The translations under genes were made by a program, and so were the position numbers. DNA of 64,000 bases from Streptomyces sp. LUP47B (GTDB lineage: Bacteria; Actinomycetota; Actinomycetes; Streptomycetales; Streptomycetaceae). This document shows, one piece after another, positions 41,953 to 50,637 of the stretch (within the stretch, counting starts at the first letter, position 1; every line of letters begins with the position of its first letter). Location of the stretch: positions 98,219-162,218 of the forward strand of contig NZ_MJAH01000012.1 in NCBI RefSeq assembly GCF_001746295.1, read 5' to 3'. The notes beneath the pieces are model-generated. The model searched no databases. It was not told the DNA's origin and saw only the letters and a list, made by a program, of their open reading frames with translations.

Positions 41953-43533
41953 ATGACAGCAGTCCGGACAGATCCCGTGGTCAGCACGCCGTACGGGGCC
42001 GTACGGGGCCGGCACGAGCACGGGGTCGCTGTCTTTCGGGGCATCCCCTACGCCGCCCCGCCCTTCGGCCCCCGCCGCTTCCGGCCGCCCGTGCCGCCCG
42101 AGCCCTGGGACGGTGTGCGCGAGGCGGCCGACTTCGGGCCGACGGCGCCGAAACCGCCGTACTCCGACGCCTTCGGGCAGTACCTGTCCGACCCGTTCGT
42201 GCCCGGCGACGACTGCCTCAACCTCAACGTGTGGACGCCGGAGCCCGGCCCGGGGGCCCGCCTCCCGGTGCTGGTGTGGCTGCACGGTGGGGCCCTGACC
42301 AGGGGATCTTCCGCGGTGCCCGTGTACGACGGGCATGCCTTCGCCCGGGACGGCGTCGTGTTCGTCTCGGTCAACTACCGGCTCGGCGTGGAGGGCTACG
42401 GCCTCTTCCCGGACGCCCCCGCCAACCCCGGCCTGCGCGACCAGCTCGCCGCCCTGCAGTGGGTGCACGAGGCGATCGGAGCCTTCGGCGGCGACCCCGG
42501 CCGTATCACCGTGGCGGGGCAGTCGGCCGGCGCGATCAGTATCGGCGCGCTCCTCGCCGCCCCGCAGGCCCAGGGCCTGTTCCGGCGTGCGGTCCTGCAG
42601 AGCGGGCCGCCCGAGGCGAGCGACCGCGACAAGGTGCGGCGGATGGTGCGCCGGATGGCCACCCGGCTGAAGATCCCCGCGACCGCCGCGGCCTTCGCCG
42701 AGGTCGACCGCGAGCTACTGCTGCGCACCCAGGCCGAGGTGGGCCGCCGGAGCAGCCCGGTCCTGGGCGGCCCCGCCTTCGGGATCGTGATCGACGACGA
42801 CCTCGTACCGCGTGATCCACTGGAGGCGCTGGTCGAGGACTCGGCGGCCCGTGGAGTCGAGCTGATGCTGGGCTGGACCAGCGACGAGTACCGCCTGTGG
42901 CTCGTCCCCGGCGGCCTCCTGGAGCGCGTCGACCGGCTCGGTCCGGTCGCCCTCGCCGGTGCCATGGCCCGCTGCCACTGCGGCTCCGAGGTGGTCCGCG
43001 GCTACCGCGCGCTGCATCCCGACGCCGGTACCGCCGAGATCGTCGGCCAGATGGTCACCGACCACCTGCTGCGCCTCCCCCTGCACCGCCTCGCCGAGGC
43101 CCGCCCTGGGTCGTCGTACGTCTACGAGTTCGCCTGGCCCTCCCACCGCCCGGACCTCGGTGCCTGCCACGCCCTGGAACTGGGCTTCGTCTTCGACACC
43201 GGTGCCGCTCCCGAGTCCGCCAAGCTCGCCGGCGAGGGCGCCCCGACCGAGCTCGCCGACGCCATGCACGGGGCGTGGGTGCGGTTCGCCGTCGACGGCG
43301 ACCCCGGTTGGCGGCCCTGGGACGACACCCACCCGGTCCAGATCTTCGGCAAGGGCGATCCGTACGTGGAGTCCGGCCCTCGGGACGAGGATTTCGCGGT
43401 GTGGACGGCGGACACCACCACGCCGGAGACGGCCCCCGTGAAGGAACCGGCGGAGGGCTGGCCGGCCCGGACCGCGGAGCTCCGGTCGGTCGTACGGCGG
43501 CTGCGACGCACCGGACTGGCCCGGCGGCACTGA
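41953..43533 (+). CDS. Type-B carboxylesterase
   Basis: A 526-residue alpha/beta hydrolase of the carboxylesterase/lipase (COesterase) family. The N-terminal signature VFRGIPYAAPPFGPRRF, the DDCLNLNVWTP stretch, the oxyanion loop LHGGAL and the nucleophile GQSAGA (S191) are all present. There is no signal peptide, so it probably removes ester groups from imported oligosaccharides. It is the last plus-strand gene of this block, 93 bp after the lyase gene, with GGAGG upstream of the ATG. Confidence 0.88.
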   Translation: MTAVRTDPVVSTPYGAVRGRHEHGVAVFRGIPYAAPPFGPRRFRPPVPPEPWDGVREAADFGPTAPKPPYSDAFGQYLSDPFVPGDDCLNLNVWTPEPGPGARLPVLVWLHGGALTRGSSAVPVYDGHAFARDGVVFVSVNYRLGVEGYGLFPDAPANPGLRDQLAALQWVHEAIGAFGGDPGRITVAGQSAGAISIGALLAAPQAQGLFRRAVLQSGPPEASDRDKVRRMVRRMATRLKIPATAAAFAEVDRELLLRTQAEVGRRSSPVLGGPAFGIVIDDDLVPRDPLEALVEDSAARGVELMLGWTSDEYRLWLVPGGLLERVDRLGPVALAGAMARCHCGSEVVRGYRALHPDAGTAEIVGQMVTDHLLRLPLHRLAEARPGSSYVYEFAWPSHRPDLGACHALELGFVFDTGAAPESAKLAGEGAPTELADAMHGAWVRFAVDGDPGWRPWDDTHPVQIFGKGDPYVESGPRDEDFAVWTADTTTPETAPVKEPAEGWPARTAELRSVVRRLRRTGLARRH

Positions 43534-43552
43534 GCGCGCCGGCCCCCGTCCC

Positions 43553-44608
43553 TCAGGTGCCGGTCGCCGTGACCGAGTCCCGGACCACCACGTGGGTGCC
43601 CAGCAGGAGGTGCTCCGCCGGGTCCTCCGCCGTACGGCCGAGCGCGGTGCGTACGGCGAGGCGGCCCAGTTCCTCGTAGGGGACGTGGACGGTGGTGAGC
43701 GCCGGGTGGAGGTCGCGGGCGAAGGGGATGTCGTCGTAGCCGGCCAGGGAGACGTCACCGGGGACGTCGAGGCCGGCCTCGTGGAGGGCGGTCAGGGCGC
43801 CCGCCGCGACCATGTCCGTCGCCGCGACCACGGCCGTGAACTCCAGACCCTCCTTCAGGGCCCGGCGCATCAGCCGGTGACCGGAGTCGCGGGTGAAGTC
43901 GCCGTTCAGGACCAGCGCGGGATCGGGATCCATGCCGCGCGCGCGGTGGGCGGCGAGATAGCCGCGCTCACGGCCCTGCGCGGTGGTGTGGTCCGCCTTG
44001 CCGCCGAGGAACAGGACCCGCCGGTGGCCCTGTGACAGGACGTGGGCGACCAGCGCGTAGGCGCCGCCCTCGTTGTCGTACTCGATGACCGTGACCGGGG
44101 CCCCGGGCCCGAGCGGCGGCCGGCCGCACAGCACGAGCCGGGAGCCCGCCGACGCCAGGGAGTCGGCCATCCGGCGGGTGCGCTCGCGGTACTCGACGGT
44201 GTCGGCGGCGCCCCCCACCAGGATCACGGCGGCGGCGCGCTGGGCCCGCATCATCTCCACGAACTCCAGTTCGTGCTCGACGTCGCCCTCCGTGCTGCAC
44301 ACCAGACACAGATGGCCCAGCCGGTTCGCCTCACGTTCCACGCCATGGGCCATCAGGGCGAACGACGGGCCGGTGATGTCCTCCAGCACGAACGCGAGCG
44401 TCGGGGTGCCGACGCCCGCGATCGCCTTCGCGCGCGCGTCGGCGACGTAGTCCATCTCACGCACGGCCCGCATCACGCGCGTGCGCGTCGCCGCGCTCAC
44501 CGGATACACCCCGCCGAGCACCCGCGACACCGTCGACGCGGACACCCCGGCCCGCGCGGCGACATCCCGGATCGTGCTCCGGCTCGCGTCCTCACTCTTC
44601 CTGGTCAT
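43553..44608 (-). CDS. LacI-family transcriptional regulator
   Basis: A 351-residue repressor with HTH STIRDVAARAGVSASTVSRVLGGVYPVSAATRTRV and a sugar-binding domain ending ALTTVHVPYEELGRLAVRTAL. Its sequence closely parallels the LacI protein at 29664-30752 (for example YDNEGGAYA, GLEFTAVVAATDMVAAGAL), so the two are paralogues. A GGAAACCGGTTCCC palindrome 38 bp upstream of its start should be its own operator. The same core upstream of the importer operon at 32462 suggests that it also represses that operon. Confidence 0.9.
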   Translation of the reverse strand: MTRKSEDASRSTIRDVAARAGVSASTVSRVLGGVYPVSAATRTRVMRAVREMDYVADARAKAIAGVGTPTLAFVLEDITGPSFALMAHGVEREANRLGHLCLVCSTEGDVEHELEFVEMMRAQRAAAVILVGGAADTVEYRERTRRMADSLASAGSRLVLCGRPPLGPGAPVTVIEYDNEGGAYALVAHVLSQGHRRVLFLGGKADHTTAQGRERGYLAAHRARGMDPDPALVLNGDFTRDSGHRLMRRALKEGLEFTAVVAATDMVAAGALTALHEAGLDVPGDVSLAGYDDIPFARDLHPALTTVHVPYEELGRLAVRTALGRTAEDPAEHLLLGTHVVVRDSVTATGT

Positions 44609-44645
44609 CCCTGCCTCACCCCCTGGGAACAGCGGCAACACCCAC

Positions 44646-44659
44646 GGAAACCGGTTCCC
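44646..44659. promoter_or_regulatory. LacI-type operator GGAAACCGGTTCCC
   Basis: A palindrome centred on CCGG, about 38 bp before the LacI start at 44608. It shares the AACCGGTT core with sites at 29416, 32292 and 32403, pointing to one operator type for two paralogous LacI proteins. Confidence 0.6.
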
Positions 44660-44724
44660 GAGCGGAGGCTAGCAGGGGGAGAGGGATAGCAATAAGGGGC
44701 GGGAGCGGAAGGGCGCGCGAAGCG

Positions 44725-44830
44725 CCGCCCAGGGGGCGCGGGGCTGTATCGATATGCGGCTCCGACGCGGGGGCGCGAGCAACCACGACGAACGCAGCAG
44801 CCGCGAGACAGCAGAACCCCGAAGGCGAGT
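44725..44830. repeat. Possible dispersed Streptomyces intergenic repeat
   Basis: The stretch from CGGGGCTGTATCGATATGCG through GGGGGCGCGAGCAACCACGA resembles an intergenic repeat that I recall from many Streptomyces chromosomes (a GGGGC...GCGACCAGCCACGA block). It fills most of the gap between the LacI and methyltransferase genes. The match is from memory only. Confidence 0.4.
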
Positions 44831-44846
44831 AGGCGCACCGCTCCCG

Positions 44847-45788
44847 CTAGCGCAGCGCCCCCGCGATGCCCGAGATCGCCCCCGGCCCCACCCGGCAGCA
44901 CCCCCCGACAAGCCGCGCCCCCGACTCCCGCCACCCCGTGACCTCCTCCGACGTGAACGAGGACCGTCCCTCCCAGCGGCGCGCCTCCGCATTCCAGGAC
45001 TCGCCACTGTTGGGGTAGACCACGACCGGCTTGCCGGTGACCCGCGCGGCCGTCTCGATCGCGTGGTTCACGTCCTCCGGGACACAGCAGTTGACGCCGA
45101 CCGCGAGGACCTCGTCCACGTCGGCGGCCAGGGCGAACGCCTCCTCCAGGGGCTGGCCGGCCCGGGTGCGGTCGCCGGCGACGGAGTAGGAGAGCCAGGC
45201 CGGGACACCGAGACCACGGATCGCGCGCAGCAGCGCCTGCGCCTCGTCGCTGTCAGGGATGGTCTCCAGGGCAAGGACGTCGGGCCCGGCCGCCGCGAGC
45301 ACCTCGAGCCGGGGCCGGTGGAAGGCCTCCAGCTCGGCCACGCTCAGGCCGTACCGGCCCCGGTACTCCGAGCCGTCCGCGAGCATCGCGCCGTACGGCC
45401 CGACCGAGGCCGCCACGTACAGCGGCCGCCGGATCCCCTTCGCCCACGCCTGCCGCGTCGCCTCGCGCGCCAGCCCCACGCTCAGGGCAAGCAGTTCCGT
45501 CGCCCGTCCGCGCTCGATCCCGCGCTTGGCGAACCCCTCGAAGGTGGCCTGGTAGCTGGACGTGATCGCCACGTCCGCGCCCGCCTCGTAGTAGGCGAGA
45601 TGCGCCTCGGTGATCGCCTCGGGCCGCTCCGCGAGCAGCCGCGCCGACCACAGCTCGTCGCTCAGATCGTGCCCGGCGGACTCCAGCTGGTTGGACATCC
45701 CGCCGTCGAGGACGACAGGGCCCGCCGCGAGGGTGTCGGCGAGGGAGCGGGGGAGAGCGTCGGGGACTTCCGGGGTGTCGCTGGTCAT
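44847..45788 (-). CDS. mmuM: Homocysteine S-methyltransferase
   Basis: A 313-residue zinc enzyme that methylates homocysteine using S-methylmethionine or S-adenosylmethionine. The N-terminal VVLDGGMSNQLES, the zinc Cys in AVGVNCCVPEDV and the paired Cys in LVGGCCRVGPGAI are the three family landmarks. The zinc ligands are intact. It stands alone between sugar-utilisation genes and has no obvious link to them. Confidence 0.92.
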   Translation of the reverse strand: MTSDTPEVPDALPRSLADTLAAGPVVLDGGMSNQLESAGHDLSDELWSARLLAERPEAITEAHLAYYEAGADVAITSSYQATFEGFAKRGIERGRATELLALSVGLAREATRQAWAKGIRRPLYVAASVGPYGAMLADGSEYRGRYGLSVAELEAFHRPRLEVLAAAGPDVLALETIPDSDEAQALLRAIRGLGVPAWLSYSVAGDRTRAGQPLEEAFALAADVDEVLAVGVNCCVPEDVNHAIETAARVTGKPVVVYPNSGESWNAEARRWEGRSSFTSEEVTGWRESGARLVGGCCRVGPGAISGIAGALR

Positions 45789-45870
45789 GCCCCGACGCTA
45801 GCCGAAGGGAAGCAAGAGGGCCGCAGCCGTCCGGTACGCGAACACGGCATGTGGGCATTTTTGGCGCCGA

Positions 45871-47964
45871 TCAGTGCGCCGCGTGCCGTCCGCCCTCACG
45901 TCGCTTGCCGCGCCTGCGCACGGTCGGCGGCACCACCAGTCCGCCCAGCAGACCCAGCGCCAGGATGTACGGCCACCATCCCAGCCCCTCCGTCTCCGCT
46001 CCCGTTGTGCGAGGTGCCGCTGCCGCTGCCTTCGACGCGGTGTCGGCACGGACGCTCGGCGAGGCGCTCGCCGTGACCGCGGTCAGAGTGACGTCGTTGC
46101 CGTCGCCGCCCCGATAGGTGATCCGGTACGTCGTGTCGGCGAGCTTGAGCCGGGTGCCCTCCGTCAGGCCCTTGAAGGCGCCCGTCGTCTTCGAGGTGCC
46201 CTTGTTGTCCAGCACGGTGATCCGGCGGGCGGGGTCGGTGCCGGCTGCCGAGAAGTCGAGCTCACCGGCGAGCCGTACCGGGCCCGACACCTTCAACGGA
46301 CCGTCTCTCAGGACCAGTTCGCCCTTCGCGGTCTGCGTGTAGCCGCCGGAAACCGTGAGTCCGCCCGTGACCACACCCTCGTTGGTGACCGCGCCCTTCA
46401 CCGTGCCCTTGCCGGACAGCGAGGAGACCACGCGAAGGCCGGCCGTGCCCGCGTCCAGCCGTGCGGCCGTCGAGGTGAGACGGATTCCTTTGCTGCGGGC
46501 GAGAGTTGCTCCGCCCCGAAGGGCGAGCGTGCCCTTGCGGACCGTCGTCGTCCCCGTGTACGTCACCGCGGTTCCGGTGAGTGTCGTCGTCGCCCTGCCC
46601 GCCTGGGTGAGGGAGCCGCTGCCGCTGATACGGGGCAGGGTCAGAGGCTTGGCCGTGTTGTCGAGGATCAGCGAGCCGTTGTTCACGACCTGGTAGAGCC
46701 CGCCCCCGGTGTAGAGCCCGCCGTCGCCCTCCGGCCTGCCGCTGCCGAGGCGGAGCACGGCGCCCTTCTCGACGGTCGTGGAGCCGTCGTAGTACTGGAC
46801 GGCCGCGAAGGTGACGTCGTTGCCCTTCGTCCCCTTGATGACGATGGCACCCGCGCCGGGCGCGGACAGGGTGTCGTGGAAACGGCCGCCGCCGATGGGG
46901 GCGCCCAGGGTCACCGGCCCGTTGTAGTCGAAGGTCAGCAGGGAACGGGAGCGCGCCGCCAGCAGGTTGATGTAAACCGTCTTCGCCGTGCCCGGCATGA
47001 AGATCCTGCTGGTCGTCCCGTCGCCCCACTGGACGTTCGCGCCCTTGATGTTGGTGCCGCGCTTGTTGACGTTCTTTATGGCCGGCGTCCAGTTCAGGAC
47101 GGGATCGCTCAGCGAGGGGTCGGTGTCGCCTCCCTGGTTCGACCAGCTGTACTGGCCGGTGAGGACCACCTTGCTGCCCGGCCGGGACTGGACGTTGATG
47201 TCGCTGCCGTACTCGCGCTGGTAGAAGTCCATCCGCTGGGTGACGGTCTGGCCGAGTGGGGTGTCCACGGTCCAGGTGCCCTGGTTGAGCACCTTGCGCA
47301 CGCCCGGCAGCGAGGTCGCGTACTCGGGCCGCCCGGCGTTGGCCTGTGTGCCGTTGTCGATGACCCCGGAGAACGGTCCTGACGTCAGGTCCCAGGTGCC
47401 CCAGAGGAAGCGTGGCTGGGTGATGAGGCCGGAGCCGCTGACGGTGCCCAGGTTGTAGGCGCTCGTCAGGGACAGCCGCAGGGTGCCGTCGACCCGGATG
47501 TTGTCCTGGTTCAGCCGGAACGCCGGGGTGCCGTAAGGGAAGTGGCCGATCAGGCCCGTCGTGCCGCCGTTGCCGTACTGGAGGGTCGCTCCGCGCTCGA
47601 CCGTGATCGCGGGCGGGTCCGGGCGGGTCGTGGTGACGTACGGGTGGTTGCCGCCCGGCGTCCGCACCGACTGCCGTTGGCGTGAAGCGGGCAGCGTGAA
47701 GTCGCTGTCCCTGGTCAGGATCAGCGTCCCGCCGCCGCGAACAGTGAGCGTGCCCTCGCCGCGGAACACCCCGTCGTACGTAGTCGTCCCCGCGGGCACG
47801 GTGACGACGGTGTCGCCGGTCAGGGTGACATCTCGGTCCGCGAGGACGTCGGCCGTGACGTCACGGGAACCGGCGGCCGCCGCCGGGGGAGCGGTGACCA
47901 GGAAGGCGGCCGTCGCCGCCAGGGCTCCGGCCGCGGCTGCTGTCTTGTGGAAGTGGCTGCGCAC
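45871..47964 (-). CDS. Exported beta-strand-repeat protein with C-terminal membrane anchor
   Basis: A 697-residue protein with a signal peptide (about 1-31). The body consists of beta-helix strands of the kind called autotransporter-associated repeats (GEGTLTVRGGGTLILTRDS, YTGTTTVRKGTLALRGGATL, GNDVTFAAVQYYDGSTTVEKGA, TYRGGDGNDVTLTAV). There is no outer-membrane barrel, as expected in a Gram-positive. Instead a membrane segment WWPYILALGLLGGLVV and a basic tail RRRGKRREGG end the protein, so it is held at the cell surface. I infer adhesion or polysaccharide binding; the location beside CAZyme genes supports the latter. Confidence 0.8.
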   Translation of the reverse strand: MRSHFHKTAAAAGALAATAAFLVTAPPAAAAGSRDVTADVLADRDVTLTGDTVVTVPAGTTTYDGVFRGEGTLTVRGGGTLILTRDSDFTLPASRQRQSVRTPGGNHPYVTTTRPDPPAITVERGATLQYGNGGTTGLIGHFPYGTPAFRLNQDNIRVDGTLRLSLTSAYNLGTVSGSGLITQPRFLWGTWDLTSGPFSGVIDNGTQANAGRPEYATSLPGVRKVLNQGTWTVDTPLGQTVTQRMDFYQREYGSDINVQSRPGSKVVLTGQYSWSNQGGDTDPSLSDPVLNWTPAIKNVNKRGTNIKGANVQWGDGTTSRIFMPGTAKTVYINLLAARSRSLLTFDYNGPVTLGAPIGGGRFHDTLSAPGAGAIVIKGTKGNDVTFAAVQYYDGSTTVEKGAVLRLGSGRPEGDGGLYTGGGLYQVVNNGSLILDNTAKPLTLPRISGSGSLTQAGRATTTLTGTAVTYTGTTTVRKGTLALRGGATLARSKGIRLTSTAARLDAGTAGLRVVSSLSGKGTVKGAVTNEGVVTGGLTVSGGYTQTAKGELVLRDGPLKVSGPVRLAGELDFSAAGTDPARRITVLDNKGTSKTTGAFKGLTEGTRLKLADTTYRITYRGGDGNDVTLTAVTASASPSVRADTASKAAAAAPRTTGAETEGLGWWPYILALGLLGGLVVPPTVRRRGKRREGGRHAAH

Positions 47965-48094
47965 ATGACGGGAGACGGGCGAGGCGCGGGCCGATAACAG
48001 AAATCCGAAACAGAAAGCGCCTTCTTCTGATCCCGTCAGACCCGTTGACCTCCTGGTTCCCCAGCCTTACCTTTCGGCTGTTCGCAATAACAAC

Positions 48095-48118
48095 AGATGT
48101 TCTCAATATCGAACATCT
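48095..48118. promoter_or_regulatory. AGATGTTC-N8-GAACATCT inverted repeat
   Basis: A perfect 8-bp inverted repeat with an 8-bp spacer, 35 bp upstream of the GH43 arabinanase-like ATG at 48153 and in the divergent gap with the strand-repeat protein gene. It is a strong candidate operator. The family of its regulator is not clear; it is not of the LacI type seen elsewhere here. Confidence 0.55.
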
Positions 48119-48152
48119 CTCTCAGGACACCCCCCTCCGAGAGGCAGTCCGT

Positions 48153-49229
48153 ATGAGCCGCGCCCCCGACGTCCCCCACCGTCGACTGCTGCTGAAAGGT
48201 GCCCTGGCCGCGGGCGCCCTGGCAGCCACCCCCACGGTCGCCGAAGCCGCACCGCGCCCGAAGAAGGCCGCCCCCCTCGTGAACCCGCTCGTCCGCAACC
48301 GCGCGGACCCGTACATCCACCGTCACTCCGACGGCTTCTACTACTTCACCGCCACCGCCCCCGAGTACGACCGCATCATCCTGCGCCGCTCCCGCACCCT
48401 GAACGGCCTCGCGACCGCCGACGAGTCCGTCATCTGGACCAAGCACCCGACCGGTGTCATGGGCGCCCACATCTGGGCGCCGGAGCTCCACCGCGTCGGC
48501 GGCAAGTGGTACATCTACTTCGCCTCGGCGCCCGCCGAGAGTGTGTGGGACATCCGCATCTGGGTCCTGGAGAACGCCAACGCCAATCCCTTCAAGGGGA
48601 CTTGGGTGGAGCGGGGCCAGATCAGGACGGCTTGGGAGACCTTCTCCCTGGACGCCACCACCTTCACCCACCGCGGCAGCCGCTACCTCGCCTGGGCCCA
48701 GCACGAGCCCGGCCTGGACAACAACACCGGCATCTTCCTGTCGAGGATGGCGAACCCCTGGGCCCTGACAGGTCCTCAGATCAGGCTCTCCACCCCGGAG
48801 TACGACTGGGAGTGCATCGGCTACAAGGTCAACGAGGGCCCCTCGGTCATCGCCCGCAACGGCCGGCTCTTCATGTCGTACTCGGCCAGCGCCACCGACT
48901 GGCACTACTGCATGGGCCTGCTCACGGTCGACGCGGACGCCGACCTCATGAACCCGGCGAGCTGGTCCAAGTCGCCGACCCCCGTGTTCACCAGCAACGA
49001 CACCACCAGGCAGTACGGCCCCGGCCACAACTGCTTCACCGTCGCCGAGGACGGTCGCAGTGACGTCCTCGTCTATCACGCCCGCCAGTACAAGGAGATC
49101 GTCGGCGACCCGCTGAACGACCCCAACCGCCACACCCGCGTCCAGAAGCTCGGCTGGCACACGGACGGCACCCCGAACTTCGGCATACCGGTGGCGGACA
49201 CCGCCACCGACACGGAGGTTGCGTCATGA
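48153..49229 (+). CDS. Exported GH43 arabinanase/arabinofuranosidase-like enzyme
   Basis: A 358-residue enzyme with a Tat-type signal (HRRLLLKGALAAG). The GH43 triad is visible: base D52 in NRADPYI, Asp167 in SLDATTF and acid E228 in VNEGPSV. The overall pattern (IWAPELHRVGGKWYIYF, GPGHNCF) is that of GH43 subfamily 26-like exo-arabinanases that act on arabinan side chains of pectin. A GAGAGG ribosome site precedes the ATG. The next gene overlaps its stop (ATGA), so they form one operon. Confidence 0.87.
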   Translation: MSRAPDVPHRRLLLKGALAAGALAATPTVAEAAPRPKKAAPLVNPLVRNRADPYIHRHSDGFYYFTATAPEYDRIILRRSRTLNGLATADESVIWTKHPTGVMGAHIWAPELHRVGGKWYIYFASAPAESVWDIRIWVLENANANPFKGTWVERGQIRTAWETFSLDATTFTHRGSRYLAWAQHEPGLDNNTGIFLSRMANPWALTGPQIRLSTPEYDWECIGYKVNEGPSVIARNGRLFMSYSASATDWHYCMGLLTVDADADLMNPASWSKSPTPVFTSNDTTRQYGPGHNCFTVAEDGRSDVLVYHARQYKEIVGDPLNDPNRHTRVQKLGWHTDGTPNFGIPVADTATDTEVAS

Positions 49230-50635
49230 GACGTGCTTACGCGGTCCTGCTCGCCCTGTGTCTGGCCCTGGCCGGCGCCCTGGTGACCGCCGGACCGGCC
49301 CAGGCCGCCGCGCTGACCATCCCCAACGGCGTCCAGTTCACGGACACCTCGGGCAACGCCCTGCACGCCCACGGCGGCGGGGTCATCAAGGTCGGCTCCT
49401 ACTACTACTGGTTCGGCGAGGACCGCAATTCCGACAACACCTTCCGGTACGTGGACGCCTACCGCTCCACCGACCTGAAGAACTGGGAGTTCAGGAACCA
49501 CGTCCTGACCCAGTCCAGCGCCTCGGAGTTGGGGACCGCCTATATCGAGCGGCCCAAGGTCGTCTACAACGCGTCCACCGGCAAGTTCGTGATGTGGATG
49601 CACAAGGAGAACGGCAGCGACTACAGCGAGGCCCGCGCCGCCGTCGCCGTCTCCTCCACGGTCGACGGGAGCTACACCTACCAGGGCAGCTTCCGGCCGC
49701 TGGGCGACAACATGTCCCGCGACATCACCACGTTCGTCGACACCGACGGCACCGGCTACATGGTCTCGGCGGCCAACGAGAACTACGACCTGCACATCTA
49801 CAAGCTCACCGCCGACTACACCGGCATCGACAGCCTGGTCGCCAACCCGTGGGTCGGTGGACACCGCGAGGCCCCGGCCCTGTTCAAGCGGGGCGGCGTC
49901 TACTTCATGCTGACGTCCGGCGCCACCGGCTGGAGCGCCAACCAGCAGCAGTACGCCACCGCCACCTCCCTCGCCGGACCGTGGACCTCGATGGCGAACG
50001 TCGGTGACTCCACGACCTACAACTCGCAGACCGCGTACGTCCTTCCGGTACAGGGGACTTCGGGCACCTCGTACCTCTACATGGGCGACCGCTGGGGCAA
50101 CTCCTTCGGCGGGACCGTCAACGACTCCCGGTACGTGTGGCTGCCGTTGACCTTCCCCACCTCCACCACGATGTCCATGTCCTGGTATCCCCAGATCACG
50201 ATCGACGCGGCGGCCGGGACGATCAGCGGCACCAGTGCCACGTACAACACGCTGGTCTCCCGCAACAGCGGCAAGTGCGCGGACGTGGCCAGTCAGTCGC
50301 TGTGGCAGGGCGTCGCCATCAGCCAGTACACCTGCAACAGCGGTGCCAACCAGAAGTGGTGGTTCAAGGATCTCGGCACCGGCTACTACCAGCTGGTCGG
50401 CCGCGGCAGCTCCCTGTGCCTCCAGGAGAACGCCACGAACGTCACCCAGGAGAACTGCGGGAGCGCGAACACCCAGCAGTGGTCGGTGGTCACCTCGGGC
50501 TCGTACGTGAACATCAAGGCCCGCGCCACCGGCGAGTGCCTGGACGTGAACGGCGCGTCCACCGCCAACTCCGCCGCGATCATCACGTACACCTGCAACG
50601 GAGCGACCAACCAGCAGTGGACGCGCGGGACCTGA
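49226..50635 (+). CDS. Exported GH43 galactanase-like enzyme with ricin-type CBM13
   Basis: A 469-residue protein with a Sec signal (about 1-28). The catalytic part (about 30-335) starts with ALHAHGGGVIKVGSYYYWFGED, as in exo-beta-1,3-galactanases (GH43 subfamily 24), a group in which the usual base Asp is replaced. A ricin-type trefoil CBM13 follows (about 340-469), with three repeats ending in NQKWWF, TQQWSV and NQQWTR. It should attack type II arabinogalactan or related galactans outside the cell. It is coupled to the arabinanase-like gene. The subfamily is assigned by eye. Confidence 0.83.
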   Translation: MRRAYAVLLALCLALAGALVTAGPAQAAALTIPNGVQFTDTSGNALHAHGGGVIKVGSYYYWFGEDRNSDNTFRYVDAYRSTDLKNWEFRNHVLTQSSASELGTAYIERPKVVYNASTGKFVMWMHKENGSDYSEARAAVAVSSTVDGSYTYQGSFRPLGDNMSRDITTFVDTDGTGYMVSAANENYDLHIYKLTADYTGIDSLVANPWVGGHREAPALFKRGGVYFMLTSGATGWSANQQQYATATSLAGPWTSMANVGDSTTYNSQTAYVLPVQGTSGTSYLYMGDRWGNSFGGTVNDSRYVWLPLTFPTSTTMSMSWYPQITIDAAAGTISGTSATYNTLVSRNSGKCADVASQSLWQGVAISQYTCNSGANQKWWFKDLGTGYYQLVGRGSSLCLQENATNVTQENCGSANTQQWSVVTSGSYVNIKARATGECLDVNGASTANSAAIITYTCNGATNQQWTRGT

Positions 50636-50637
50636 CG

